A stretch of 64,000 nt of DNA from Hymenobacter roseosalivarius DSM 11622 (GTDB lineage Bacteria; Bacteroidota; Bacteroidia; Cytophagales; Hymenobacteraceae): positions 1 to 64,000 of the forward strand of contig NZ_FWWW01000049.1 in assembly GCF_900176135.1 (NCBI RefSeq), read 5' to 3'. The notes beneath the pieces were generated by a model that saw nothing but the letters and a program-made list of their open reading frames with translations, ran no database searches and was not told the origin of the DNA. The translations under genes were made by a program, and so were the position numbers. Each line of letters starts with the position of its first letter. The stretch's first letter is position 1. This document shows positions 45,151 through 54,622 of this stretch, piece after piece.

Positions 45151-48126
45151 TTAATACCCGAATATCTCTTTCAGCGTGAGCTGTTCTACTTTGCCATACT
45201 TGGCGAGCTCCTTGAAATTGAGGCGGTCTTTCGAGCCAATGACCAAAATCGTCTGGGCTTGATTTTTCACCTTTGCTTCCTGAAATTTCTTCAGGTCGTC
45301 GAAGCTCATGTCGACCGTTTTCTCATACACGTCGCGGCGCAGGTCGTAGTCGAGGCCCAGGCGCTTGGCGCGCTCGTAGCTGAACAGGATATCCGACTTG
45401 GTGATGCGTTCCGTGGCAATGCTGTTGCGGATGGAGTTCTTGGCGATTTGCAGGTTGGCCTCGGCCACGGGCATATCGTTGAGCAAAGTGGCCATACCAG
45501 TCATCGCCTCCGGCAGCTTGTCGCTTTGGGTGCCGATGTAGCTCATCACGTAGTTGGAGCGGCCCTGCTTGTCGGCATTGGAGTAGCGCGAAGAAGCAGA
45601 ATAAGCTAGCGCCTTCGATTCGCGCAGCTCCTGAAACACGATGCTGCCCATGCCGCCACCAAAGTATTCGTTGTACAAGCTCACCGTGGGCACGATGTTC
45701 TTGTCGTACACGTCGCCCTTGGTCAGGAACAGGATTTCGGCCTGCACCATGTTGTAGTCCACCCAATACACCTTGCGGTCCTTCATGGGCTGCTCCGCAA
45801 AATCTTTGCTGGCGGGCACGGGTGTGAGCGTGGGGGGCGTTTTGTGGGCCGTATTCAATACCGCTACCAAGCCATCGGCAGGCCGGGGGCCATAATACAG
45901 CGCACGGTGCTGGTAGGAAGTCAGCTTCTTCGTGAGAGCCGTCAGATCCTGAGGCTTGAGCGCCTTTAGCTCCTTCTCAGAGAGTTGGGTCGTGAATGGG
46001 TTCTTAGAGCCGTACTTGGCGTAGTTCACCATTGCCTGGCTCAGAATCACCTGCTTATTCAGCTTGGCATCCTTGCGGGCTTTGAGCACGCCGGCCACCA
46101 TGTCGCTCAGGGCCTTAGCGTCGGGCTTGGGGTTGGCCAGCAGGCTTTCAAACAGCTGCAAGGCCGGCTCGAAGTTGCTGTCCAGGCCAGCCAGGCTTAC
46201 GTACACGCGGTCGGCACCGCTGCTTACGCTGAATGAGCAGCCGAGCTTATAAAACTCCTGCTGCAGCTGCGCCGCTGAATATTTATCAGTGCCCAGGTAT
46301 TGCAGGTAGTCGGCGGCCAGACCCAATTTGGGGTCGTTGTTGGTGCCGAGGTCGAGGATGTAATACAGGTTAAATAGCTCATTCTCGGTGTTCCGGGTGT
46401 AAAACACCGGAATGCCCGAAGTCAGCTTCAGCTCCTGAATATCCTTCTTGTAATCAACGAACACCGGCTGCAACTCCGGCGTCGGCTTGTCTACCACTTC
46501 CTTGTAGAAAGCCGACGCCACCTCCCGATTCACCGGCACCGGTGTAATGGCGGGCTTCACCACTTTGGGCGTGCTCGTGTCCTTGCCCGTGCGCTTGTAG
46601 ATAAGAGCATAGCCTGGACCGTAATACTGGTTGGCCACGCGCATCACATCGGCTTTCGTAACGGCCCCAAACTCGTCGTACTGCTTCAGATAATCCTTCC
46701 AAGGCATGCGCGCCACGAAAGCGGCCACGAAAGCGCCGGCGCGCGATTCGTTGCTCTCGTAGCTCTTGGTGCGCTGGAGTTTTTCGTTGTTGATGATGGC
46801 CGGAATCAGCCAGTCTGGGAAGTCACCCTTCTTTACTTTATCCAGCTGGGCTAGCAGCAGGTCGCGCACCTGGTCCAGGCTCTGGCCCTGGCGGGGCGTC
46901 GCGTAGAGAATATGGGACGAGTAGTCGTTGTTGATGTCCGTAAACGAGGCCGCCTGCAACACCTTCTGTTGCTGGTTCAGGTTCAGGTCGATCAGGCCGG
47001 CCTGCCCGTTGGTCAGAATCTTGTCAATCATGCGCAGCACTACGGCGTCCGGGGTAGTCGTACCGGGAAAGCGGAAGCCCAGCATGACGTTTTCCGCGTC
47101 CGGCCCGACGATTTGCTTGACCACGGGAACCGTAATCGGAGCTTCCTGAGCTACGGTAAACGTGGGCTCGGCCTTGCGGGGAAGCTTGCCGAAATACTGG
47201 TCGATGAGGCGGATGGTCTGGTCGTAATCCAGGTCGCCGCTCAGCGCCAGCGCTACGTTATTCGGAACGTAGTACTTGTCGAAATAGCTCTTAATTTCCG
47301 TAATCGACGGGTTCTGCAAGTGCTCAATCGTACCGATGGTCGTCTGGGTGCCGTACTGGTGCTTCTTGTACAGACTAGCATTCAGCGCCTGAAACTCCTT
47401 GCTGAAATCGTTATCAAGGGTTCGGTTTTTCTCTTCATAAACAGCCTCCAGCTCCGTGTGAAACAGGCGCGGTACCATCTCGCCCAGGCGCTCGGCCTGA
47501 ATGGCAGCCCACTTTTCCAGCTGGTTGCTCGGGATATCTTCCTGATACACCGTCTGCTCCACCGAAGTGTAGGCATTAGAGCCCTTGGAGCCAATGGTGC
47601 CCATGATCTTGTCGTACTCGTTGGCCACAGCATACTTGGCCGCTACGCCCGATACGGAGTCGATCTGGTGGTAGAGATTCTTACGCTGCCCGGCGTCGCG
47701 GGTGCCTCGGTACTGCTCGTAAAGCGCCTCAATCTTAGCTAGTTCGGTTTTCTCAGCTCCCCAGTTCTGGGTGCCCAGGCGCGAAGTACCCTTAAACACC
47801 ATGTGCTCCAGGTAGTGCGCCAGGCCGGTGGCAGTACTCGGGTCGTTCTTGGACCCTGCTCGCACCGCCAGATAGGTCTGAATACGCGGCGCATCGTCGT
47901 AATCCGACAAATACACCGTCAGGCCATTATCCAGAGTGTAGATGCGCGCTTTGAGCGGGTCGCCTTCTACCGTCTCGTATTTGTATTCTTTGGCGGCAGA
48001 GGGACTGGCTTGCGTGGAAGCGTCAGCGGTGGCGTTGCCAGTAGAGGCCGTTTTCGTTGATTGGCACTGGGTAGTCAGGCCAAGCGCGGCTATGGCCAGA
48101 AATAGAAGCAGAAAGGGTTTTTTCAC
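45151..48126 (-). CDS. M16 family zinc metallopeptidase lipoprotein
   Basis: I prefer GTG 48126 because VKKPFLLLFLAIAALGLTTQCQ is a lipoprotein signal; an earlier start at 48159 adds 11 residues. The roughly 990-residue protein has the two-half architecture of M16 (insulinase/pitrilysin) enzymes. The first half holds the inverted zinc motif HYLEH in TGLAHYLEHMVFKGT, with the distal Glu in ELEAVYEEKNR. The second half is inactive and contains YFGGGMGSIVFQELRESKALAY. Such proteins degrade peptides in the periplasm. It is upstream of icd on the same strand, with 74 bases between. Confidence 0.92.
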   Translation of the reverse strand: MKKPFLLLFLAIAALGLTTQCQSTKTASTGNATADASTQASPSAAKEYKYETVEGDPLKARIYTLDNGLTVYLSDYDDAPRIQTYLAVRAGSKNDPSTATGLAHYLEHMVFKGTSRLGTQNWGAEKTELAKIEALYEQYRGTRDAGQRKNLYHQIDSVSGVAAKYAVANEYDKIMGTIGSKGSNAYTSVEQTVYQEDIPSNQLEKWAAIQAERLGEMVPRLFHTELEAVYEEKNRTLDNDFSKEFQALNASLYKKHQYGTQTTIGTIEHLQNPSITEIKSYFDKYYVPNNVALALSGDLDYDQTIRLIDQYFGKLPRKAEPTFTVAQEAPITVPVVKQIVGPDAENVMLGFRFPGTTTPDAVVLRMIDKILTNGQAGLIDLNLNQQQKVLQAASFTDINNDYSSHILYATPRQGQSLDQVRDLLLAQLDKVKKGDFPDWLIPAIINNEKLQRTKSYESNESRAGAFVAAFVARMPWKDYLKQYDEFGAVTKADVMRVANQYYGPGYALIYKRTGKDTSTPKVVKPAITPVPVNREVASAFYKEVVDKPTPELQPVFVDYKKDIQELKLTSGIPVFYTRNTENELFNLYYILDLGTNNDPKLGLAADYLQYLGTDKYSAAQLQQEFYKLGCSFSVSSGADRVYVSLAGLDSNFEPALQLFESLLANPKPDAKALSDMVAGVLKARKDAKLNKQVILSQAMVNYAKYGSKNPFTTQLSEKELKALKPQDLTALTKKLTSYQHRALYYGPRPADGLVAVLNTAHKTPPTLTPVPASKDFAEQPMKDRKVYWVDYNMVQAEILFLTKGDVYDKNIVPTVSLYNEYFGGGMGSIVFQELRESKALAYSASSRYSNADKQGRSNYVMSYIGTQSDKLPEAMTGMATLLNDMPVAEANLQIAKNSIRNSIATERITKSDILFSYERAKRLGLDYDLRRDVYEKTVDMSFDDLKKFQEAKVKNQAQTILVIGSKDRLNFKELAKYGKVEQLTLKEIFGY

Positions 48127-48366
48127 AGAATTTCCGGTGCAGAAAACAGGGCAGAGCAATGAGAAATCAAAGATACTTGGTGGGGGCTGGAATTAAAAAC
48201 GTTACAGCATTTAGGTAAGATTATGCTGTATCCAACCCGCAGGGCGCCCCATGTACAGCCCAGTCTGTAGCGGAGCGGCTCCGGCACTAAAGCCTTGATA
48301 CCTGAAGCACCAGACCCCACTACGACCTCTGCCTGTTCGTGAGCGAGAGTAGTTAATGTATTGACC

Positions 48367-48403
48367 AAAAAAGCCCCCCAATATCATGTTGGGGGACTTT
48401 TTT
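48367..48403 (-). terminator. terminator overlapping the glycosyltransferase stop codon
   Basis: A hairpin with AAAAAAG/CTTTTTT and CCCCCAA/TTGGGGG stems begins inside the TAA of the minus-strand gene. The GCCCCCC motif forms one arm. The 200-base stretch 48160-48366 has no gene. Confidence 0.88.
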
Positions 48404-50048
48404 AGCGCCTCCGTTGCTGATACACGGAGAGAATAGGAATGCCTTCGGCCCGAATGGTGTGCACTTCGCGCCATAAATCCATGCTGTCAGGGTATGATAG
48501 CGAGTAAGCGCGCGGACGGTGGTTTGTCAGAAAGTAGCGGGCTTCGGGTTGCTTGTCTTTCCAGATATAGCGTAGTCGGGCCTTTTGCTCGGGTGGCAGC
48601 AGAAAGCCCCCACAATATAGCATAGTAGCGTCGCCACTGTAGGTAATGGTGGGGCTGGGGTCGTGGGCCAGCACCCACTCCAGTCCCTGGCGGTAGGAGA
48701 GGCCCCAGTAGTCACGGTCGAACTGATCCACCACCGCGCTGGGGGGCAAAAAGCTGAAATACACCTGCTGATACGGATGCATCCGCACCATGCGTACTAC
48801 TGTATGGGCCACTTCCAGCCCGCCCAGTAGCAACAGTCCATAGGCCAACCAGCGGCGGGGCGTGGTCTGCTGGCTGTAGGCAACCAAAGTTCGTACGCCC
48901 TGCACGGCCAGCAGCAGTAGGGCTGGATAAATAAAGTACAAATGCCGCCAGCCATTATAGACCACCGAGTGCAGCACGATAACTAGCAAAACTGGGCCCA
49001 CCAGCCACACGATACCCAGTGCGCCCAGGCGACTTGGCAGCGTGTGCAGGGAAGCCACGGGCTTGCGCGCCCAGGCACATACCTCCGCTCCCAGCCCGAT
49101 GGCCGCGGCCCCTAAGTAGGGCAGGGGCGTGGTGAGGCTAATCCAGACCGGAATGTAGTGCCACGGAATCTGATGGCCGGGCAATACTTGTCCAAAATAT
49201 ACCACGCGCCCTGGCCAGAGCGCGTACTGGCTGATGCGCTGGGATACGTCGAGCAGTTCGGATAAAGGGGTTGCCCACAGATAGGGCCAGCCGATAAAAG
49301 TAAATAGGAGGGCAGCGACCACGTAAAGAGCCCCCAAACCTATCATGCGTCGACGCGGCAGCTCAGTCGCCGGCCGATTAGCTGCCTCCACCAGCAGCAT
49401 CACCAGCGTTACCACCACTAGCAACAAGCCCTGCACCCGCACATCGACTGCCACCGCCGTAGCCAGGCCATGGACTATAGCTCGCCCATAAGTAGGGCGC
49501 AGCAGGAACCGGGTAAGCGTGTACATAGCCACCGTGAACAGCACCATATACACGATGTCTTTGCCGTTGTAAAAAGCTTCGGCAAAAAAACGCGGGGAAA
49601 GTACGAGCAGAACGGCCCCTAACAGTCCCCAGCGCCAGTCGCCAAACCGTAGGGTGCCCAGCCGGTACAACGCCCACACGCCCAGCACGAATATGAAGAA
49701 GATAAGCAGGTGGCGCAGATAGTAATAGGCCTGCGGATCGTGGCGGGTAAAAAGGTAGCTGAGTACCACCATCGGCAGCTCAAAAGCCACCCCGTGGTCG
49801 GCGTCGCGGAAGGCGCGAATATCGGGTATCAAGTGGCTGGTTGGCTGCCGGGCAACCACCTCAGGCGCTACCAGCTGGGCCAGATATTTTGCACTTACCA
49901 AGCCGTTGAGGTGATTGTTGGGCTCGTCGGTGGATACGCCATAGTCGCGGTGCAGCAGCAGGCCCGTGAGCAGCAGCAGCCCGAAGAACAGGCCAACCAC
50001 CCAACGAACGGTAAGCAACGACTGTAAAAAGGAACGACTATTTGGCAT
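48402..50048 (-). CDS. GT-C fold glycosyltransferase-like membrane protein, paralogue A
   Basis: The 548-residue integral membrane protein has about 11 hydrophobic spans. It shows the GT-C (family 39/83-like) layout: a first span LFFGLLLLTGLLLHR followed by the acidic loop DYGVSTDEP, then SPRFFAEAFYNGKDIVYM. The soluble tail contains QQVYFSFLPP, RDYWGLSYRQGLEWVL and TIRAEGIPILSVY. Such enzymes move a sugar from a polyprenyl carrier outside the inner membrane. It is the last of three tandem paralogues on this strand; nucleotide identity with the next is very high around 48640-48780. Confidence 0.82.
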   Translation of the reverse strand: MPNSRSFLQSLLTVRWVVGLFFGLLLLTGLLLHRDYGVSTDEPNNHLNGLVSAKYLAQLVAPEVVARQPTSHLIPDIRAFRDADHGVAFELPMVVLSYLFTRHDPQAYYYLRHLLIFFIFVLGVWALYRLGTLRFGDWRWGLLGAVLLVLSPRFFAEAFYNGKDIVYMVLFTVAMYTLTRFLLRPTYGRAIVHGLATAVAVDVRVQGLLLVVVTLVMLLVEAANRPATELPRRRMIGLGALYVVAALLFTFIGWPYLWATPLSELLDVSQRISQYALWPGRVVYFGQVLPGHQIPWHYIPVWISLTTPLPYLGAAAIGLGAEVCAWARKPVASLHTLPSRLGALGIVWLVGPVLLVIVLHSVVYNGWRHLYFIYPALLLLAVQGVRTLVAYSQQTTPRRWLAYGLLLLGGLEVAHTVVRMVRMHPYQQVYFSFLPPSAVVDQFDRDYWGLSYRQGLEWVLAHDPSPTITYSGDATMLYCGGFLLPPEQKARLRYIWKDKQPEARYFLTNHRPRAYSLSYPDSMDLWREVHTIRAEGIPILSVYQQRRR

Positions 50049-50178
50049 ATAGGAAAAAAAGCGAAACTGATCTGTCTAATCTATTTAGATAGCATTACAG
50101 TTACCCATCGTAAAACGTGGTAAGTAGCGAAACCATACCCGCAAAGCTGGCCTGTAGGGTCGGGGAGTTGATAGAGAG

Positions 50179-51819
50179 TTACTGTTGCCGGTACACCGAT
50201 AAAATCGGGATTGCTCCAGCCCGAATGGTATGCACCTCGCGTCCCAGGCCCACACTATCAGGGTAGGAGTGTGGGTAGTTGTGCTGGTGGTAGGTAGTCA
50301 GGAAGTAGCGGACTTCCGGGCGGTTGGCATCCCAGATGTAGCGTAACCTGTTTTTCTGGTCTTCCGGCAGCAGCAACGTGCCGCAGTACAGCATCCATGG
50401 GTCGCCACTGTAGGTGATGGTGGGGCTGGGGTCGTGGGCCAGCACCCACTCCAGTCCCTGGCGGTAGGAGAGGCCCCAGTAGTCACGGTCGAACTGGCCC
50501 ACCACCGCATCGGGGGGCAAAAAGCTGAAATACACCTGCTGGTGCGGATGCATCCGCACCATGCGCACCAGCGTGTGGCCCACTTCCAGGCCCCCCAGTA
50601 GTAAGATCGGATAGACGAGGCGCTGGCGGCTCAAAGACGGCCGGCTGTAGGCAATCAAAGTCCGTACGCCCTGCACCGCGAACAGCAGTAGGGCTGGATA
50701 AACAAAGTACAAATGCCGCCAGCCATTATAGACCACCGAGTGTAAAGCAATCACGAGTAGAATAGGGCCCAGCAGCCAGACAAGGAAAAGCAGGGCGAAC
50801 CGAGATTCTAGCGAGCGGACGTAAAAAAGCCCCCCACGCAGCCCGGACCGCAGTTCCGTGAACAAACCCAGCCCCGCGGCTACCAGGTAGGGCAGGGGCG
50901 TGGTCAGCGCAATCCAGACCGGAATGTAGTGCCACGGAATCTGATGGCCGGGCAAATACTGTCCGAAGTAAAATACTTTGGAGTGCCAGCCAAAGTGACT
51001 CATACTGCGAAAAACTGCCGCAAAGTTGGCGAGTGGCGCTTCCCAAAGCGCGGGCCAGCCCGCAACCACGAAAGCGGCCGATGCGGCCAGATAAAGTAAC
51101 GTGCCTTTGAAGAGCTGCTGCTTAATAGACCGCTCAGCCTGGGGCCTCAGAACTACCTCTAAGCTTACCATTCCGAGGGTAAACGCCACACTCATTATTC
51201 CCAGGATGCGCACGTCAATGGCCAGCGCCGTAGCTAAGGCGTGTAACATGATCCGTGGGTAAGTAGGCCGCCGCAGGAAACAGGTCAGGGAGTAAACGCT
51301 TAGCGTAAACAGGGCCATGAACACAATATCCTGAGCGTTGTAGAAAGCCTCAGCAAAGAAGCGGGGCGAGAGCACCAACAGCAAAGCGGCCAGCAGCCCC
51401 CAGCGCCAGCTTTGAAAACGGAAAGTAGCCAGACCAAACAAAGCATACACCCCCGCCACGAAAACCAGGAAAATACACAGATGGCGCAGCCAGTAACCAG
51501 CCTGCGGATTATTGCGCGTAAACGCCAGGTTCAGCAGAGCCATCGGAACCTCGAAGGCTACCCCGTGGTCATTTTCGCTATAGCCTTTGAGAGCCGGGAT
51601 AAGCTCAGTGCCCGCTTGCCGACGCACCAGTTCCGGGGCCAGCAAGTCGCCCACGTACTTGATGTTTACCATCGCATTGAGCTTGTGGCGCGGCTCATCC
51701 ACCGATACACCGTAGTCGCGGTGCAGCAGCAGGCCCGTGAGCAGTAGCAGCCCGAAGAACAAGCCAACTACTCGGCGAGGAGTGAACAGCGACTTCAGAA
51801 AGGAACTGACGAATGGCAT
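50179..51819 (-). CDS. GT-C fold glycosyltransferase-like membrane protein, paralogue B
   Basis: From ATG 51819 (MPFVSSFLKSLFTPRR) the protein has 546 residues. It matches paralogue A throughout, including DYGVSVDEPRHKLNAM, the span-rich centre, SPRFFAEAFYNAQDIVFM and the tail RDYWGLSYRQGLEWVLAHDPSP. The 150-base segment encoding that tail differs from copy A at only a few positions, which points to recent duplication or gene conversion. Copy C ends 17 bases upstream, so B and C probably share a transcript. Confidence 0.82.
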   Translation of the reverse strand: MPFVSSFLKSLFTPRRVVGLFFGLLLLTGLLLHRDYGVSVDEPRHKLNAMVNIKYVGDLLAPELVRRQAGTELIPALKGYSENDHGVAFEVPMALLNLAFTRNNPQAGYWLRHLCIFLVFVAGVYALFGLATFRFQSWRWGLLAALLLVLSPRFFAEAFYNAQDIVFMALFTLSVYSLTCFLRRPTYPRIMLHALATALAIDVRILGIMSVAFTLGMVSLEVVLRPQAERSIKQQLFKGTLLYLAASAAFVVAGWPALWEAPLANFAAVFRSMSHFGWHSKVFYFGQYLPGHQIPWHYIPVWIALTTPLPYLVAAGLGLFTELRSGLRGGLFYVRSLESRFALLFLVWLLGPILLVIALHSVVYNGWRHLYFVYPALLLFAVQGVRTLIAYSRPSLSRQRLVYPILLLGGLEVGHTLVRMVRMHPHQQVYFSFLPPDAVVGQFDRDYWGLSYRQGLEWVLAHDPSPTITYSGDPWMLYCGTLLLPEDQKNRLRYIWDANRPEVRYFLTTYHQHNYPHSYPDSVGLGREVHTIRAGAIPILSVYRQQ

Positions 51820-51835
51820 AAGGCAAAAATGAAGC

Positions 51836-53494
51836 TTACCAGCGCTTGAATACCGAAAAGATGCGCAGGCCATCGGCCCGAATGGTGTAAACCTCTCTGC
51901 CTAAGCTATCTGGATACGTCTTGGGGCGGCCGCCATAGTAGTGGTAAGCCGTCAGAAAATAGCGGGCATCCGTAGGCGTTTCGGCCCGGCTGGGAATATA
52001 GCGCAGGCGCGCGCGCTGGCTGGGGGGCAAAATCAGCATGTTATTGTCTAGGTAGCTCGGGTTACCGCTGATGGTTATCTGCTGACTGGAGTCGTGGGCC
52101 AATACCCATTCCAACCCCTCCCGGTACGAGAGGCCCCAATAATCCAGCTCAAACAACCGCTCGGCCGTGGCGGGGGGCAAAAAGCTAAAGTACACGTACT
52201 GATGCGGATGGAGCCGAACCATGCGTACGACGGTATAAACACCTTCCAGCCCGGCCGCGACCAGTAGCAAAGTAGCCGCGAAAACCCGCGCTCGGGAAGC
52301 ATGACGCGTCAGCGCATACAAGTGTCGCAGGCCCCGACCAGCCAGGATGAGCAGAGCCGGATAAATAAAAAACAGATGCCGCCAGGCATTATAAATGATG
52401 GAGTTCAGCCCTATAACCAGCAACGGCGGCCCAAACAGCCACAGCAGCAACAGCAGGTTCTGGCGGTGCTCCGGCACCCGCAAACAAGTATGCCAGCGCC
52501 GCAGTAAGGGGCGCAGAGTAAGCAGCAGTCCTCCGAAGGCGGCCAGCGTGTAGGCCAGCGGCGTGGTGACCAGAATCCACCCCGGAATATAGTGCCAGGG
52601 CAGCGGATTGGCCGGTACGTGAATGATGGTCCCCCAATACAGCAAGGAGCCCCGGAAAGGGTATTTACTCAGACTGCGGAAGGAGTTCAATAAGTTGCTG
52701 AACGGTGCTTCCCACAGCGCCGGCCAGCCAATGACTATAAGCACCGGGGTCAGGGCCGTATACAGTAGCGTGCCCAGTAACAGCTGTCGGTTAGTCGTTC
52801 GTCTCTCGGTTGGCAGCAGCAGCTCCAGGCTCACCATGCCCACGGTAAAAGCAACCAGCAGCACTCCCAGGCTGCGAATATCCACGGCCAGGGCAGTGAC
52901 TAAGGCGTGCAGCAACGCCCGCCGGTAAGAAGGCTGTCGTAGGAAGCGCAGTAGAGTATGAATGCCAACAGTGAACAGCGCCATAAAGACGATGTCTTTG
53001 GGATTGTAGAAGCCATCGGCAAAAAGCCGGGGCGAAAGCACCAGCAAAAGCGCTGTGAGTAGGCCCCAGCGCCAGCTTTTCAGGTAGAGGCTGCTGAGGC
53101 GAAACAGGGCATACACGCCGGCCGTGAAAATCAGGAAGATGCAGAAGTGCCGCCAGTAGTAGGCGGCCTGCGAATCGCCCCGCATGAACAGGAAGCTCAT
53201 CACGGCCATGGGCACCTCAAACGCTACCCCGTGAGTGTTATCGATAAAGCCTTTTAACGGGGGAATAAGGTGATAATTTGCTTGCTGGCGGGCCAGTTCG
53301 GGTGCCACCAGCTCCGCGATGTACTTGACGTTGATCATCCCATTCAGCCGGTCAATCCGCTCATCGGCGGATACGCCGTAGTCGCGGTGCAGCAGCAGGC
53401 CCGTGAGCAGCAGCAGTCCGAAGAGCAAGCCCGTGAGTAGACGTTGATGACGAGCGGGCAAAAGCTTGTTGATCAAGCGGCTAAAGAAAGTCAA
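51836..53494 (-). CDS. GT-C fold glycosyltransferase-like membrane protein, paralogue C
   Basis: This is the first gene of the tandem set, 552 residues. It keeps the acidic loop DYGVSADERIDRLNGM, the motif SPRLFADGFYNPKDIVFM and the tail ELDYWGLSYREGLEWVLAHDSS. It is more diverged from A and B than they are from each other. About 11 membrane spans are expected. Neighbouring genes give no substrate clue; no lipopolysaccharide or teichoic gene is nearby. The gap upstream (53495-53684) holds a GTAGAGACGCG repeat. Confidence 0.82.
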   Translation of the reverse strand: MTFFSRLINKLLPARHQRLLTGLLFGLLLLTGLLLHRDYGVSADERIDRLNGMINVKYIAELVAPELARQQANYHLIPPLKGFIDNTHGVAFEVPMAVMSFLFMRGDSQAAYYWRHFCIFLIFTAGVYALFRLSSLYLKSWRWGLLTALLLVLSPRLFADGFYNPKDIVFMALFTVGIHTLLRFLRQPSYRRALLHALVTALAVDIRSLGVLLVAFTVGMVSLELLLPTERRTTNRQLLLGTLLYTALTPVLIVIGWPALWEAPFSNLLNSFRSLSKYPFRGSLLYWGTIIHVPANPLPWHYIPGWILVTTPLAYTLAAFGGLLLTLRPLLRRWHTCLRVPEHRQNLLLLLWLFGPPLLVIGLNSIIYNAWRHLFFIYPALLILAGRGLRHLYALTRHASRARVFAATLLLVAAGLEGVYTVVRMVRLHPHQYVYFSFLPPATAERLFELDYWGLSYREGLEWVLAHDSSQQITISGNPSYLDNNMLILPPSQRARLRYIPSRAETPTDARYFLTAYHYYGGRPKTYPDSLGREVYTIRADGLRIFSVFKRW

Positions 53495-53557
53495 GCTGAG
53501 GTTGTTGTTAAATTCAGGGAAAGGTGGAAGGGCTGATGTTCAGGTAGTCAAGACATT

Positions 53558-53658
53558 GTAGAGACGCGACATTTCGCGTCTCTTTGTTAAACGACCGATT
53601 CAGAATACATCTGTTTAAATAACATCAGCAACGAGGAGACGCGAATATGCGTCTCTAC
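53558..53658. repeat. GTAGAGACGCG palindromic repeat, about 101 bp
   Basis: The left arm is GTAGAGACGCGACATTTCGC, the right arm ends ATATGCGTCTCTAC, and the inner module is TAACATCAGCAACGA. It lies between dnaX and the tandem membrane genes, all on the minus strand. Confidence 0.85.
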
Positions 53659-53684
53659 AGCGTTAGGCCAGCTCAACCAGCTTC

Positions 53685-54584
53685 TTAAAAATCCGTGTCC
53701 AGGCCCAGGCGCTGCTTCATTTCGCGCAACGACGGAAACTTGTCGGCCAGATACTCAAACTTATCAGCCGAGGTATACAGCTTGCGCGCCGTCGGTGCCT
53801 GCTCCGTCATGACGGGCTGCACCGAGAGGCGCGGGTAGCCCGTGCGACGACGCAGCTCGGTCAGAAACTCAATCCGGAAATCGTTGAACTGATCAATCTG
53901 AATTGGGTTATCCACTGCCAGCTCAATCACATGCTGCTCATTGGCGGTCACGTCCCGATTTAAAACCATGTACTCGCTCATGCGGTCCTGAGCCCGTTTT
54001 TCCTCCTTCAATTCCTGCCACACGCGCTGTAGCAGCTCCGCATCAATGGTTGGCAGACCAAGAGTCGGGCCGCTCGGCTCCGCCACCTCCTGGGGGGCAT
54101 TTTTAACCACCGCGGCCTGCTGGGCTACCTGGGCTTTCAGGTCTTTCAGACTGGGGATTTTACTTCCCCCATTCAACGGCTTCAAGGTGGCTAACGATGG
54201 AGTGGGGGGCATTTTTGACGCTGGTGCCGGTTGGTCCGGCTCGTGACCAGCCATGCTAGGCGCGCCGGTATCTACGTGCGGAACCGAGTCCAGCACCTGA
54301 TGCTGCGCCGTCGGCAAGTCAGCCTCTTCGTCTTCTATGCTGGGCGTGTCGTGCAATTCCTCCACGCCGCTTTCCACCGGAATTATTTCTTCGGGCTCAG
54401 CGGGGGCCGAAACGAGCTCTGCGCCCGAAAAAGGCGCGCTGGGGGGCATTCTGGCTGCACCATTGCTCGCAACGGGAGGCGTAGACAATGCCGCGCTTGG
54501 CGTAACAGCCGGGCGCACAGCCGGCGCACTAGCTGCCGTCCCATTGGGCGAAGCAGCGGCTACCGAAGCGCCATTCGTAGCCAT
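53685..54584 (-). CDS. dnaX: DnaX C-terminal (tau-specific) region in the -1 frame
   Basis: As a free ORF from ATG 54584 it has 299 residues, but the frame stays open back to 54635 inside the A9 run and closes only at a TAA overlapping that run. The encoded part is a low-complexity Pro/Ala/Glu linker (to about residue 170). A folded region follows with DAELLQRVWQELKEEKRAQD, LNRDVTANEQHVIELAVDN and the end KFPSLREMKQRLGLD. This resembles the C-terminal domain of Bacteroidota DnaX, which contacts the polymerase core and helicase. A -1 shift at the A9 joins it to the ATPase part, giving about 698 residues. Confidence 0.8.
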   Translation of the reverse strand: MATNGASVAAASPNGTAASAPAVRPAVTPSAALSTPPVASNGAARMPPSAPFSGAELVSAPAEPEEIIPVESGVEELHDTPSIEDEEADLPTAQHQVLDSVPHVDTGAPSMAGHEPDQPAPASKMPPTPSLATLKPLNGGSKIPSLKDLKAQVAQQAAVVKNAPQEVAEPSGPTLGLPTIDAELLQRVWQELKEEKRAQDRMSEYMVLNRDVTANEQHVIELAVDNPIQIDQFNDFRIEFLTELRRRTGYPRLSVQPVMTEQAPTARKLYTSADKFEYLADKFPSLREMKQRLGLDTDF

Positions 54585-54622
54585 TCCATTTGACTGGGGG
54601 GCATTTTGCGGAGTCGCACCAC

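Noticed and set aside
46912..47742. 276-codon plus-strand frame opposite the M16 peptidase
   Set aside because: It is the antisense shadow of a GC-rich gene; composition is Val/Leu/Gly-rich without motifs.
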